DNA of 64,000 nucleotides from VMCP01 sp964527775 (GTDB taxonomy: Bacteria; Bacteroidota; Bacteroidia; NS11-12g; UBA955): assembly GCA_964527775.1 (NCBI GenBank), contig CAZGQS010000001.1, positions 1 through 64,000 of the forward strand, in the 5' to 3' direction. Below are positions 9,582 to 17,065 of the stretch, piece after piece. Made by a program: the position numbers and the translations under genes. Below the pieces are notes generated by a model, which saw nothing but the letters and a program-made list of their open reading frames with translations, did no database searches and was not told the DNA's origin. How positions within the stretch are numbered: position 1 is the stretch's first letter; each line of letters begins with the position of its first letter.

Positions 9582-9610
9582 TGTGCAATTTGTGCAATTA
9601 ATGTGCAATT
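9582..9610. repeat. Three direct repeats of TGTGCAATT
   Basis: TGTGCAATT occurs at 9582-9590, 9591-9599 and 9602-9610, 45-75 bp inside the left att-like repeat. Short direct repeats close to a core site are typical of the arm-type sites bound by tyrosine integrases. That role is inferred from position only. Confidence 0.5.
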
Positions 9611-9634
9611 GATTCAAGTCCGCATTAGTCGTAG

Positions 9635-10951
9635 TTACAATGTATAAAATGCTCCCGCACCCTTTTGCCCACTTGGTTTTAGCAAGTCTTTTTCAACCAA
9701 CTCTGCCAGGTGGTTACTGGCAGTATTCCGGGAACAGTTATTTAAAGTTTGATATTCACTATTTGTAATTTTCCCATTCACTTTTGCGAACAAAACCGCC
9801 TTTACTTGTCTATCGTTTAGGTTCAGCGATTGCAAAAATTCTTCATTGTAAATATCCTTTCTGAATTCTACGGAAAAGTCACTTGAGTTATAATTGAAAA
9901 TAGGTTCAGGAATTCTCGCTAGCTTACATGCTCTAATAATTTTTATCGTTCCTCGGCCCCAAGATTCAATATAACCGCTGCGAAATAAAGCATTTGCAAT
10001 GTCAGGGTTGTATGGTCGTGATGCGTGTTTTTCCATTAGGTTTTGAACGGTCCAGTCTTCGGGCAATTGACCTTCGTTCCAAATAAAAATTTTGTTGGAA
10101 TAAACACTTATTTGAATAGGTACGCCGCCTGAATAGTCTTTGTGTGCAATGGCATTTAACAGGGCTTCACGAACTGCATCTTTTGGGTATTCATATGTTT
10201 CTACTCTGTTGATACCATCATAGCTAATGAGAGCTTTAATGTACTTAGTGAAAAGTAAATCCATTGTTTTCTCAATTTGCTCAAACAAACATCCGTGAAT
10301 TTCATCCTGAAATCTCAAATCATCATCCGCTTCAAAATAACCGATTTTGATATATGAACCCGTTACAAAATTTTCAGGATTTGAGTGAAACAAAAGAATG
10401 GCAGCACGTTTTAGAAAATCATTTTCTTTTAGTTGCAGATTTTCAAGTAAGTGTTCATCGCTATCGGTTAACACAGCTTCTTCAATCCGTTGGCTCTTAA
10501 ATGCACGTTTGCGAAAGAAATCAAACGCTTCTTGTTTTAGATCTTTGGCTGAAATCTTTGGAACTGGCACACCATCCCAGCGTTTGCCTTTTTTATGTAA
10601 TAGAAATTTATCTAAGGCTGTTCCTTTTAATTCTTGCTTTGTGCTGCCGCTTCTATAATGGTATTGTCCCTTATAATTTACAGGATATGGATGGCCCTCT
10701 ACAATTATTTCAATAAAATCCCCTTGTGCTGTAGTTTGTAAATTTACATCTACCAAGATCCCCAAAACATCTCTCACTTTGTTGGGTATTTCTTCCAATA
10801 ATTTTTTGGCATCTGCTAAACCAACTACATTTCCGTTATCGTCTTTGCCAATAAAGATACAGCCACCATTGGCATTAGCAAAACCACATATCCACTTCAA
10901 ATATTCGTCTCGCCAACTTTGTTTGTATTCTATGATTTGCGATTCACTCAT
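9635..10951 (-). CDS. AlbA_2 (Schlafen-like) domain protein with HATPase_c_4-type domain
   Basis: A 438-residue protein. Residues ~1-115 carry the AlbA_2/Schlafen-type domain (EYKQSW at 8-13, NANGGCIFIGKDDNG, and a YHYRSGSTKQEL segment). Residues ~255-350 resemble a GHKL-type ATPase module (REALLNAIAHKDY at 261-273, SWGRGTIKI later), and the C-terminal ~65 residues look like a winged helix. Proteins with this order are usually annotated as ATP-binding transcriptional-regulator-like proteins; some relatives are cargo of mobile elements. It is the only complete gene of the tRNA-bounded island, so a defence or regulatory role for the island is possible but not shown. Confidence 0.8.
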   Translation of the reverse strand: MSESQIIEYKQSWRDEYLKWICGFANANGGCIFIGKDDNGNVVGLADAKKLLEEIPNKVRDVLGILVDVNLQTTAQGDFIEIIVEGHPYPVNYKGQYHYRSGSTKQELKGTALDKFLLHKKGKRWDGVPVPKISAKDLKQEAFDFFRKRAFKSQRIEEAVLTDSDEHLLENLQLKENDFLKRAAILLFHSNPENFVTGSYIKIGYFEADDDLRFQDEIHGCLFEQIEKTMDLLFTKYIKALISYDGINRVETYEYPKDAVREALLNAIAHKDYSGGVPIQISVYSNKIFIWNEGQLPEDWTVQNLMEKHASRPYNPDIANALFRSGYIESWGRGTIKIIRACKLARIPEPIFNYNSSDFSVEFRKDIYNEEFLQSLNLNDRQVKAVLFAKVNGKITNSEYQTLNNCSRNTASNHLAELVEKDLLKPSGQKGAGAFYTL

Positions 10952-11034
10952 AATCCTTTAACATTATTTTATTGCGAATAAAACCAAATTGACAAAAATA
11001 AGAATGCCAAATTATTCATCTCAATTACAAATGC

Positions 11035-11258
11035 TGTTTATATTGACTCCGGACACCGCCACAAATTGGCCCTGTATAGTTGTCGGTATTTTTGAGTTGA
11101 TGAGCGGAGAAGTATCATAATTCAAATTTATATTAATTGATCCTCTCTTTTGTATTTTCTTTATTAGTATATCATTTCGTTTCAAGTCGATGAGCATTGT
11201 TTACGATTCGGTCAAGAATCACATCTGCCAGTGATTGGTTGCCAATGGGAAATTCACG
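11035..11258 (-). mobile_element. IS21-family remnant: end of istB and IS end
   Basis: On the minus strand, 11258 to 11172 translates to a 28-residue stretch containing LADVILDRIVNNAHRLE and then a stop. This matches the usual C-terminus of the IS21 helper ATPase IstB (pattern LADAILDRLVHNAHRI). No start, Walker motifs or istA are present, so only the 3' tail survives, cut next to the right att-like repeat. The following ~140 bp, ending near a TGTTTATATTGACTCC stretch at 11035, may be the IS terminus. Between 10952 and 11034 I see nothing else. The istB match is good; the IS boundary is uncertain. Confidence 0.65.
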
Positions 11259-11267
11259 GTAAAAACA

Positions 11268-11382
<115 letters not shown>

Positions 11383-11485
11383 AAAAGGACTGCAAATATA
11401 CAGTTTTTGAGGGATTAAATACGGAGCAATTGTTTCCTGCTAATCGGTTTTATTTGCAAAAGCGGATGCAAGTCCATTAGTGAAC

Positions 11486-12442
11486 TTAATCTAATACATA
11501 TCTTAGCCACATAAATCTTTTTTCCCAGTAACAATCATAAAATGGTATTTTTAAATATAATACTCTATGATTTTGTTGGTCAGTCAGGATTTCATTTTTT
11601 ACTGAAAATTCGGGTAACGGTTTTCTAAAGTTTTTGAAATTTAAGCTAGAAAGTGAAATACTATCCTGATTCCCCGCTTTAAAGCCAATCCATAATTGAT
11701 CAAGTTTAAATAAATATTCACTTTGAAAACGCGGCCATAAACCTTGAGTTGGCTCATTCAGCCAGCCAAAAAAGTCACGAAAATCATCTTTATAAATGAG
11801 ATCAAATTCTGAAACGAAAGTGCAACAAAGTAATTCACGTTTTAGGTCATCTGAGTAGGGAAGGTTTTGATTACTAAATGTCTGCACCGCAGAATCATAA
11901 ATTCTTACAGATTCATTGTCGTCTATTTTACTATATGTTGACCAACGGTTTAAAGTTTCTTTGGCTTCATCAATATTTCCAAAATATTTAGAAACACGAG
12001 TTTTTTCAAAAAAAGCAAGTTTCAATATGGTATCTTTTTGAAATCTGCCGATCAACCCGTTTTTATCCTTCGCATGAATGGTAACGTAACGTTGCATGAT
12101 TTGGTAAATAGCTGGTTTTCCGAAGTTTGGATTGGAATAGTCAGTTTCTGTTAGAACATCGCACCAAAAGTAAAAGTCGTTAATATTAAAAACATTTTTT
12201 GCAGTACGTTTAAAAATTGTATCAAATATAATTAGTCCGTTCGTGCCAACTATTTCTATTGAATCCAAGAGAAGAAAGGGGGCTAAACCTCTTTTCGAAT
12301 GAACAATAGAATCCAGTCTTTGTTCTCTTGTGAGGTTTTTATCTGTTGGATTGGTGTTTTTGATATCATCTTTAACGCATGCACTCACCAGCAGCAACAC
12401 GGCTATGGTTAATGAGATTTTGAATGTTGTCTTGGATATCAT
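11486..12442 (-). CDS. Hypothetical lipoprotein
   Basis: A 318-residue protein with a lipoprotein signal: hydrophobic LTIAVLLLVSAC with lipobox cysteine Cys22. The mature part is rich in charged and aromatic residues with no family I recognise. It lies 129 bp downstream of the response-regulator gene on the same strand. The AT-rich gap between them (12443-12571) shows no clear terminator or promoter, so it could be the last gene of that operon or independent. No function assigned. Confidence 0.65.
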   Translation of the reverse strand: MISKTTFKISLTIAVLLLVSACVKDDIKNTNPTDKNLTREQRLDSIVHSKRGLAPFLLLDSIEIVGTNGLIIFDTIFKRTAKNVFNINDFYFWCDVLTETDYSNPNFGKPAIYQIMQRYVTIHAKDKNGLIGRFQKDTILKLAFFEKTRVSKYFGNIDEAKETLNRWSTYSKIDDNESVRIYDSAVQTFSNQNLPYSDDLKRELLCCTFVSEFDLIYKDDFRDFFGWLNEPTQGLWPRFQSEYLFKLDQLWIGFKAGNQDSISLSSLNFKNFRKPLPEFSVKNEILTDQQNHRVLYLKIPFYDCYWEKRFMWLRYVLD

Positions 12443-12571
12443 GATTATTGATGGTTTACAGTGAATTTAAATGATATTGATTCTTTTGAAGTCCACACAA
12501 TAATAATACAATATAAAGTATTCAATGTGATACATTTATATCACAAATTTGATACAACTTTAATCAAATTC

Positions 12572-13192
12572 TTACTCAGAATAATCCCAGAAATTATACC
12601 TGCGTATTAACTCCTCCAAGTTTTCGCATAGGTTCTTTTCTCTAGCACGGGCAATTTGATTGTTTAAAGTGGTATTCTTGATATTCAACATTTTCGCTGA
12701 TTCTTCCCTGTTAAATCCTTTTGATAGAAGATCTATTATTTTCTTTTGACTTTTAGTTAAATCTAACCTATCTGTAGATTTAAAGGCTGTATTAGACTGA
12801 ATTGTTTTTAAAACAGTTGGGCAGAAATATGATTCATTGTTAAATAGAGATGTAATTCCCAATTTTAATGTGTGAAATTCTGATTTCTTGGATACATAAC
12901 ACTGAACATTATTAGCTTCAATCTCCAAAATCAAAACTTTGTTAACATGAGAACTGTAAACCATCATGGGTAATCTATTTTCCCCACAATAGATTAATAT
13001 TTGTGTGTTATAACCATTTTTTAATTCTAAATCGCTGATTACAAAATCTACTACATTGCCATTTTCTAAAAAGTCGATAGCTTCTTTAATTCCGTTGTAA
13101 GAAATTATTTGCGCATTAGGCTCAATTTTTAAAATTTCTTCAGCAACAATAACCTGAATAGCAGGTTGGTCTTCAATGATTAGAACTTTCAA
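12572..13192 (-). CDS. Two-component response regulator, receiver plus LuxR-type HTH
   Basis: A 206-residue DNA-binding regulator. The receiver domain (1-~120) has the acidic pair Glu7-Asp8 and the phosphoacceptor Asp54 in VISDLEL. The C-terminal ~60 residues (LTKSQKKIIDLLSKGFNREESAKMLNI...) are a LuxR/NarL helix-turn-helix, with the usual G-x-x-x-x-x-x-A-x-x-L spacing. The start overlaps the histidine kinase stop by 20 bp, so the kinase is almost certainly its partner. The receiver is divergent from standard NarL proteins around its conserved Lys (YVSKKSEF). The regulated genes are unknown. Confidence 0.85.
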   Translation of the reverse strand: MKVLIIEDQPAIQVIVAEEILKIEPNAQIISYNGIKEAIDFLENGNVVDFVISDLELKNGYNTQILIYCGENRLPMMVYSSHVNKVLILEIEANNVQCYVSKKSEFHTLKLGITSLFNNESYFCPTVLKTIQSNTAFKSTDRLDLTKSQKKIIDLLSKGFNREESAKMLNIKNTTLNNQIARAREKNLCENLEELIRRYNFWDYSE

Positions 13193-13943
13193 GTGGTATT
13201 TTAATTAAATGTGTAACAATATTGTCTTTCACCTCAATTTTTTCTCTTGAATTAATGATATTGAGTCTATCCGCAATAATTTTTCTTCCCATTCCCCCAG
13301 CTGATTTTGCTGATTTATTTTCTAGCCATGATTTTGTATTTTCTGTTGCGCGATAACAAATACAGAAAAAGAAATAACCTTCTTCGCTAAGGGCTGACAA
13401 TTGAACTCTTTTCGCTTTAGAATGTTTAATAGCGTTGGTAACGATTTCCTGAACAACCCAATATGTGTGAGGTAAGAATTGTGATTTAGGGAATTGTTTG
13501 GTTTCGCATTCAAAACTAATTTGAATATCAGCGGAAGTCAAATGTAGAGCCAATTTCTTAAAACTACTTTCCCAATCTGAATTAGTCAATTCCTGTGGGT
13601 ACATATATTGAATGATCTGATGTATTTCCTCTTTTAACTTTTGGAAATTATTATTAATATTCAAAAGTTCTTGCAATTCTGACCCGGTCAATTTGGGTGT
13701 AAGTATTTCTATTCCTTTCGAAATGTTTATATGATAAATCGCAAGTTGATTGTGAAGCTCACTAGCAATTCGCTTTCGTTCTGTATCCGCTCCGCGAAAA
13801 CTAGATCGGTATAGCCGAGATAACACATTTTTGTATTTTCCAATGAGGATACGACTATATGATAAAGTGCCTATAAATATTACAATTGCAGGAATAATTA
13901 TCGCAAATAAACTAATTAAAAGTGAGTCGCCTGAGGTAGACAT
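13173..13943 (-). CDS. Sensor histidine kinase, HisKA_3 (NarX/DesK-like) type
   Basis: A membrane-anchored kinase of 256 residues from the ATG at 13943. One N-terminal membrane helix (LLISLFAIIIPAIVIFIGTL) is followed by the dimerisation helix with the phospho-acceptor His in ERKRIASELHNQL, then the ATPase domain with N box VQEIVTNAIKHSKAKR and G box GGMGRKIIADRL. An upstream ATG at 13970 would add nine residues and lengthen the overlap with the preceding gene. There is no periplasmic sensor domain, so sensing probably depends on the adjacent membrane protein. The gene sits in a chain of overlapping genes. Confidence 0.85.
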   Translation of the reverse strand: MSTSGDSLLISLFAIIIPAIVIFIGTLSYSRILIGKYKNVLSRLYRSSFRGADTERKRIASELHNQLAIYHINISKGIEILTPKLTGSELQELLNINNNFQKLKEEIHQIIQYMYPQELTNSDWESSFKKLALHLTSADIQISFECETKQFPKSQFLPHTYWVVQEIVTNAIKHSKAKRVQLSALSEEGYFFFCICYRATENTKSWLENKSAKSAGGMGRKIIADRLNIINSREKIEVKDNIVTHLIKIPLESSNH

Positions 13944-14499
13944 GTAATAAAGTAAGTGTTGATGAAACAATAGGTAATGTAATGTATTTCAAATACCCTA
14001 TAATTTGTGATTCTGCCCAATTTACACCAGATTTCTTAAGCACAACCGATAGAAAAGCAAAAAATAAATCAATTGATATTATTAGAGGTATAAAAGATAG
14101 CTTATGGTTTTTTTGGTGACTTTTTGCAAGTGAATTTGATTTTAAAATCAAAATTATAATTGCCATTAAATATATAAGTAGAAATATTAAATAACTTGAA
14201 ATTAACCAAATAACTGATGAAGTTATCATTACGATAATCATAATTTCAATATTTTTGATTTTATTGAATAAAAATGAACATGCAATTATAGAAGTTGGTG
14301 CAAATGAGTGAAAAAAATAAAACATTAATTTGGTGTTTTCGGTAAGCATATATCCAATTGTATTGATAAATAATACAATGATATAACCATGGACTTCTAA
14401 ATTTTTAATATTTAAATAGTTATACCTTAAATGAAAATAAACGAGTCGAATAAAAAGTGAAATTGTTAGGAAATAATAAAACAACCTGAACCATATCAT
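13912..14499 (-). CDS. Multi-pass membrane protein of a two-component operon
   Basis: A 195-residue hydrophobic protein with about six predicted membrane helices, unusually rich in Ile, Leu, Phe and Tyr. I do not recognise the family. Its start overlaps the stop of the small upstream gene by 4 bp and its end overlaps the kinase start by about 32 bp, so all are probably translated in a coupled way. Since the kinase lacks its own sensor domain, this protein is a candidate membrane receptor or sensor partner. That is inference from position only. Confidence 0.6.
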   Translation of the reverse strand: MIWFRLFYYFLTISLFIRLVYFHLRYNYLNIKNLEVHGYIIVLFINTIGYMLTENTKLMFYFFHSFAPTSIIACSFLFNKIKNIEIMIIVMITSSVIWLISSYLIFLLIYLMAIIILILKSNSLAKSHQKNHKLSFIPLIISIDLFFAFLSVVLKKSGVNWAESQIIGYLKYITLPIVSSTLTLLHVYLRRLTFN

Positions 14500-14807
14500 G
14501 TTGTTTGAATTAAGGGGGAATTAACAGGGCATACAGTAGGGCAGTCTAAAGCGTGATTTAATAATACTCCATTGGTCATATCATTCCCATTCGCATCTAC
14601 CCCTACTACAATTGTAAGCTTGTTCGACTCATTTAAAGCAAAGTAAGTTCTGATACCCACACAACCTTCTTGGTCAATGATCTGCTGATATGCATTTGCG
14701 TCAATGTAACTTGCTCTGGTTAATCCTTCAAAAAGTTGTTTGCTTTGGTATGCATGAGTCAGAGTAATTGCTTCAGCAAGCGTGATATTGTGATTATTGG
14801 TTGACAT
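14496..14807 (-). CDS. Small conserved protein with GVDANGNDM and C-terminal CPTVCP motif
   Basis: A 103-residue soluble protein from the ATG at 14807; an upstream start at 14831 would add eight residues. It begins MSTNNHNITLAEAITLTHAYQ, contains a strand pattern IRTYFALNESNKLTIVVGVDANGNDM, and ends with a cysteine/proline tail CPTVCPVNSP. Similar small proteins exist in Bacteroidota but I know no function for them. It is first in an operon with a membrane protein, a histidine kinase and a LuxR-type regulator, with ATGA-type overlap to the next gene. A signal or adaptor role for the phosphorelay is a guess. The 174 bp upstream (to 15005) hold nothing I can identify. Confidence 0.6.
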   Translation of the reverse strand: MSTNNHNITLAEAITLTHAYQSKQLFEGLTRASYIDANAYQQIIDQEGCVGIRTYFALNESNKLTIVVGVDANGNDMTNGVLLNHALDCPTVCPVNSPLIQTT

Positions 14808-15005
14808 AGTTGTTAGATTTTGCTGCCGCAATAAAATAAAAAAACAATCATGTCTGATGATATAAATCTATCACAAAATAAATTTCTCAATCAATTACAT
14901 TCGCGAAATTTGATTGTTGAATATTTAAGTTTTTGTATTTCATTGATTTAGGTGTGCTTTGGGCAAGCGAAATGCAACGAAGCCAGCGCTATTCAATCTT
15001 TGCCA

Positions 15006-15416
15006 TCAAACAAACTCCACCAACACCTCTTGCTCAATGTCGGGGTGGAGGCTCTTCGATACCGGACAGCTATTCACTATGCGCTGAAGTCCCTCCTTGT
15101 TGCGGTCAGTGCCTGATGCTCCCAAATCAATGCGCAAATCAATTTTGATCTTAGAGATGCGGCGCGGATTGCTCTGCATGATCTTGTAAGTTTCTGCCGA
15201 AATGGCATCAATGCTGAACTCCTTCAGTTGCGCGTAAATGCCCATGGTGGTGATGATGCAAGTGGTTAAACTCAATGCGCACAAATCGGTTGGGGAAAAC
15301 GCCGAACCCTTTCCCTGGTTGTCAGTTGGAGCATCCGTCAGAATTTTGGTGCCACTCTGCTCGTGCAAATTCTCGCACCTTAACTCGCCTAAATACGTTG
15401 TAATGAATTTTCCCAT
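15006..15416 (-). CDS. OsmC family peroxiredoxin-like protein
   Basis: A 136-residue OsmC/Ohr-fold protein. These dimeric cytosolic proteins reduce organic hydroperoxides with two active-site cysteines. Cys53 is in LSLTTCIITTMG and the second in VNSCPVSKSLHPDI near the C-terminus, both as expected. It is divergent from guaB; a TAGTTTTG element at 15427-15434 on the minus strand lies ten bases upstream of the ATG. Whether it is OsmC, Ohr or the YhfA-like branch is not certain. Confidence 0.88.
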   Translation of the reverse strand: MGKFITTYLGELRCENLHEQSGTKILTDAPTDNQGKGSAFSPTDLCALSLTTCIITTMGIYAQLKEFSIDAISAETYKIMQSNPRRISKIKIDLRIDLGASGTDRNKEGLQRIVNSCPVSKSLHPDIEQEVLVEFV

Positions 15417-15426
15417 GATTTTGATT

Positions 15427-15434
15427 CAAAACTA
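15427..15434 (-). promoter_or_regulatory. Promoter -7 element TAGTTTTG for the OsmC gene
   Basis: Minus-strand TAGTTTTG matches TAnnTTTG. It ends ten bases before the ATG at 15416, giving a very short leader. Confidence 0.5.
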
Positions 15435-15456
15435 CAATATATCCACAAAAATTCAC

Positions 15457-15464
15457 TATCTTTG
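15457..15464 (+). promoter_or_regulatory. Promoter -7 element TATCTTTG for guaB
   Basis: Plus-strand TATCTTTG followed by CACC matches TAnnTTTG and lies 36 bp upstream of the guaB ATG. No riboswitch-like structure is visible in the leader. Confidence 0.55.
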
Positions 15465-15500
15465 CACCGCAAATAACCACTTCACTTTTCGTTATTTGCC

Positions 15501-16970
15501 ATGAGTCAAAATACATCCAAAATCATTCTCGAAGGACTCACATTTGATGATGTTCTTGTTATCCCCAGACATTCGCAAGTACTTCCGCGTGATGTTGATA
15601 CCAGCACACAATTTACCAAGAATCTTCGTCTGAATATTCCCATTGTTGCAGCTGCGATGGACACTGTCACCGAGTCGAGATTGGCCATTGCCATGGCTCG
15701 TGAAGGCGGAATTGGCATTATACACAAGAATTTGACCATTGCCCAACAAGCGGCCGAAGTGAAAAAAGTGAAGCGCTCCGAAAGCGGTATGATCCTTGAT
15801 CCCGTTACCTTGCAACCCGATGCTACCTTGGCCGAAGCGGTGCAACTCATGAAAGAACATAAAATTGGCGGTATCCCCGTGGTAAACGGCCAAAATCAAC
15901 TCAAGGGAATCATCACCAATCGCGACTTGCGCTTCGAAAAAGACCTCACCCGAAAAGTGTCGCAAGTGATGACTTCGCAAAACCTCATCACCGCACCTCA
16001 CGGTACCGACTTGAAAGGCGCTCAAGACATCCTCGAGAAACATAAAATTGAAAAATTACCCATTGTAGATGATCAGCAAATTTTGCACGGATTGATCACC
16101 TTCAAAGACATCCAAAAGGTAAAAAATTATCCCAAAGCAGTCAAAGACGCTCACGGAAGACTCCTCGTTGGGGCCGCTGTTGGCGTGACTCCCGATACCA
16201 TGGACCGCGTTGATGCCCTCGTGAAAGCTGGGGTTGACGTGGTTGCCATTGACACGGCGCACGGACATTCACAGGGCGTGCTCAATCAGGTTCGCGAAGT
16301 GAAAAACAAATATCCAGACCTTCAAATCATTGCCGGAAACATTGCCACTGGCGAAGCTGCAAAGGCCCTCGCCGATGCGGGTGCTGACGCAGTAAAAGTG
16401 GGTGTGGGTCCGGGTTCTATCTGCACCACGCGCATCATCGCGGGCATCGGAATGCCTCAGTTGACCGCAGTTATGGAAGCCGCTAACGCACTTCAAGGCA
16501 CAGGTGTTCCCGTCATTGCCGACGGTGGAATTCGCTACTCGGGCGACATTGTGAAGGCCTTGGTGGCCGGCGCAAACACCATCATGGCCGGCGGTTTGTT
16601 CGCAGGCACCGAAGAGTCTCCCGGCGAAACTTCTTTTTTCGATGGACGTAAAGTCAAGTCGTATCGCGGCATGGGCAGCATCGAGGCCATGAAAGACGGC
16701 TCCAAAGACCGTTATTTCCAAGACGCCGAAGACGAAGTTGCCAAGCTCGTTCCCGAAGGAATTGTGGGCACCGTTGCTTATAAAGGACATTTATCTGAGG
16801 TCATCTACCAATTGGTGGGCGGCATCCGCGCGGGGATGGGCTATTGCGGCGCACCCAACATGACCGAACTCCAAAAATCGGGCTTCGTTCGCATCACCAA
16901 TGCCGGCATGCGCGAAAGCCACCCCCACGACATCGCTATCACGAGAGAGGCACCGAATTATAGTCGGTGA
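15501..16970 (+). CDS. guaB: IMP dehydrogenase
   Basis: Oxidises IMP to XMP with NAD+, the committed step of GMP synthesis. The 489-residue protein has the TIM barrel split by two CBS domains (about 97-210). Catalytic Cys308 lies in GVGPGSICTTR and the IMP-binding segment VIADGGIRYSGD follows; the active-site flap is near the C-terminus. The stop TGA and the preceding CGG codon are part of the GGTGATCGG repeat array that begins here, giving a C-terminus ...PNYSR. It is transcribed alone, convergent with the TM2-AAA+ gene. Identification is secure. Confidence 0.97.
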   Translation: MSQNTSKIILEGLTFDDVLVIPRHSQVLPRDVDTSTQFTKNLRLNIPIVAAAMDTVTESRLAIAMAREGGIGIIHKNLTIAQQAAEVKKVKRSESGMILDPVTLQPDATLAEAVQLMKEHKIGGIPVVNGQNQLKGIITNRDLRFEKDLTRKVSQVMTSQNLITAPHGTDLKGAQDILEKHKIEKLPIVDDQQILHGLITFKDIQKVKNYPKAVKDAHGRLLVGAAVGVTPDTMDRVDALVKAGVDVVAIDTAHGHSQGVLNQVREVKNKYPDLQIIAGNIATGEAAKALADAGADAVKVGVGPGSICTTRIIAGIGMPQLTAVMEAANALQGTGVPVIADGGIRYSGDIVKALVAGANTIMAGGLFAGTEESPGETSFFDGRKVKSYRGMGSIEAMKDGSKDRYFQDAEDEVAKLVPEGIVGTVAYKGHLSEVIYQLVGGIRAGMGYCGAPNMTELQKSGFVRITNAGMRESHPHDIAITREAPNYSR

Positions 16971-17061
16971 TCGGTTTTCGGTGATCGGTTTTCGGTGATC
17001 GGTGATCAGCCGTCAGTCTACAGCGGACAGCCGTCAGCCAAAGTCCAAAGACCAAGGTCCA
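16966..17061. repeat. Composite tandem repeat array, modules A'-B'-C'
   Basis: Heptamer-based array between convergent guaB and the TM2-AAA+ gene. It starts inside the last guaB codons with GGTGATCGGTTTTC units, passes to CAGCCGTCAG-type units, and ends with CCAAAGACCAAGGTCC-type units two bases short of the AAA+ stop codon. The order is the reverse complement of the C-B-A order at 46766-48224. Confidence 0.85.
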
Positions 17062-17065
17062 ATCC

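Noticed and set aside
10952..11267. Integrase gene remnant in the island
   Set aside because: No tyrosine-recombinase motif is seen; the only recognisable coding trace is the istB tail.
16269..16790. Minus-strand open frame opposite guaB
   Set aside because: Shadow of the GC-richer guaB coding strand; no family pattern.
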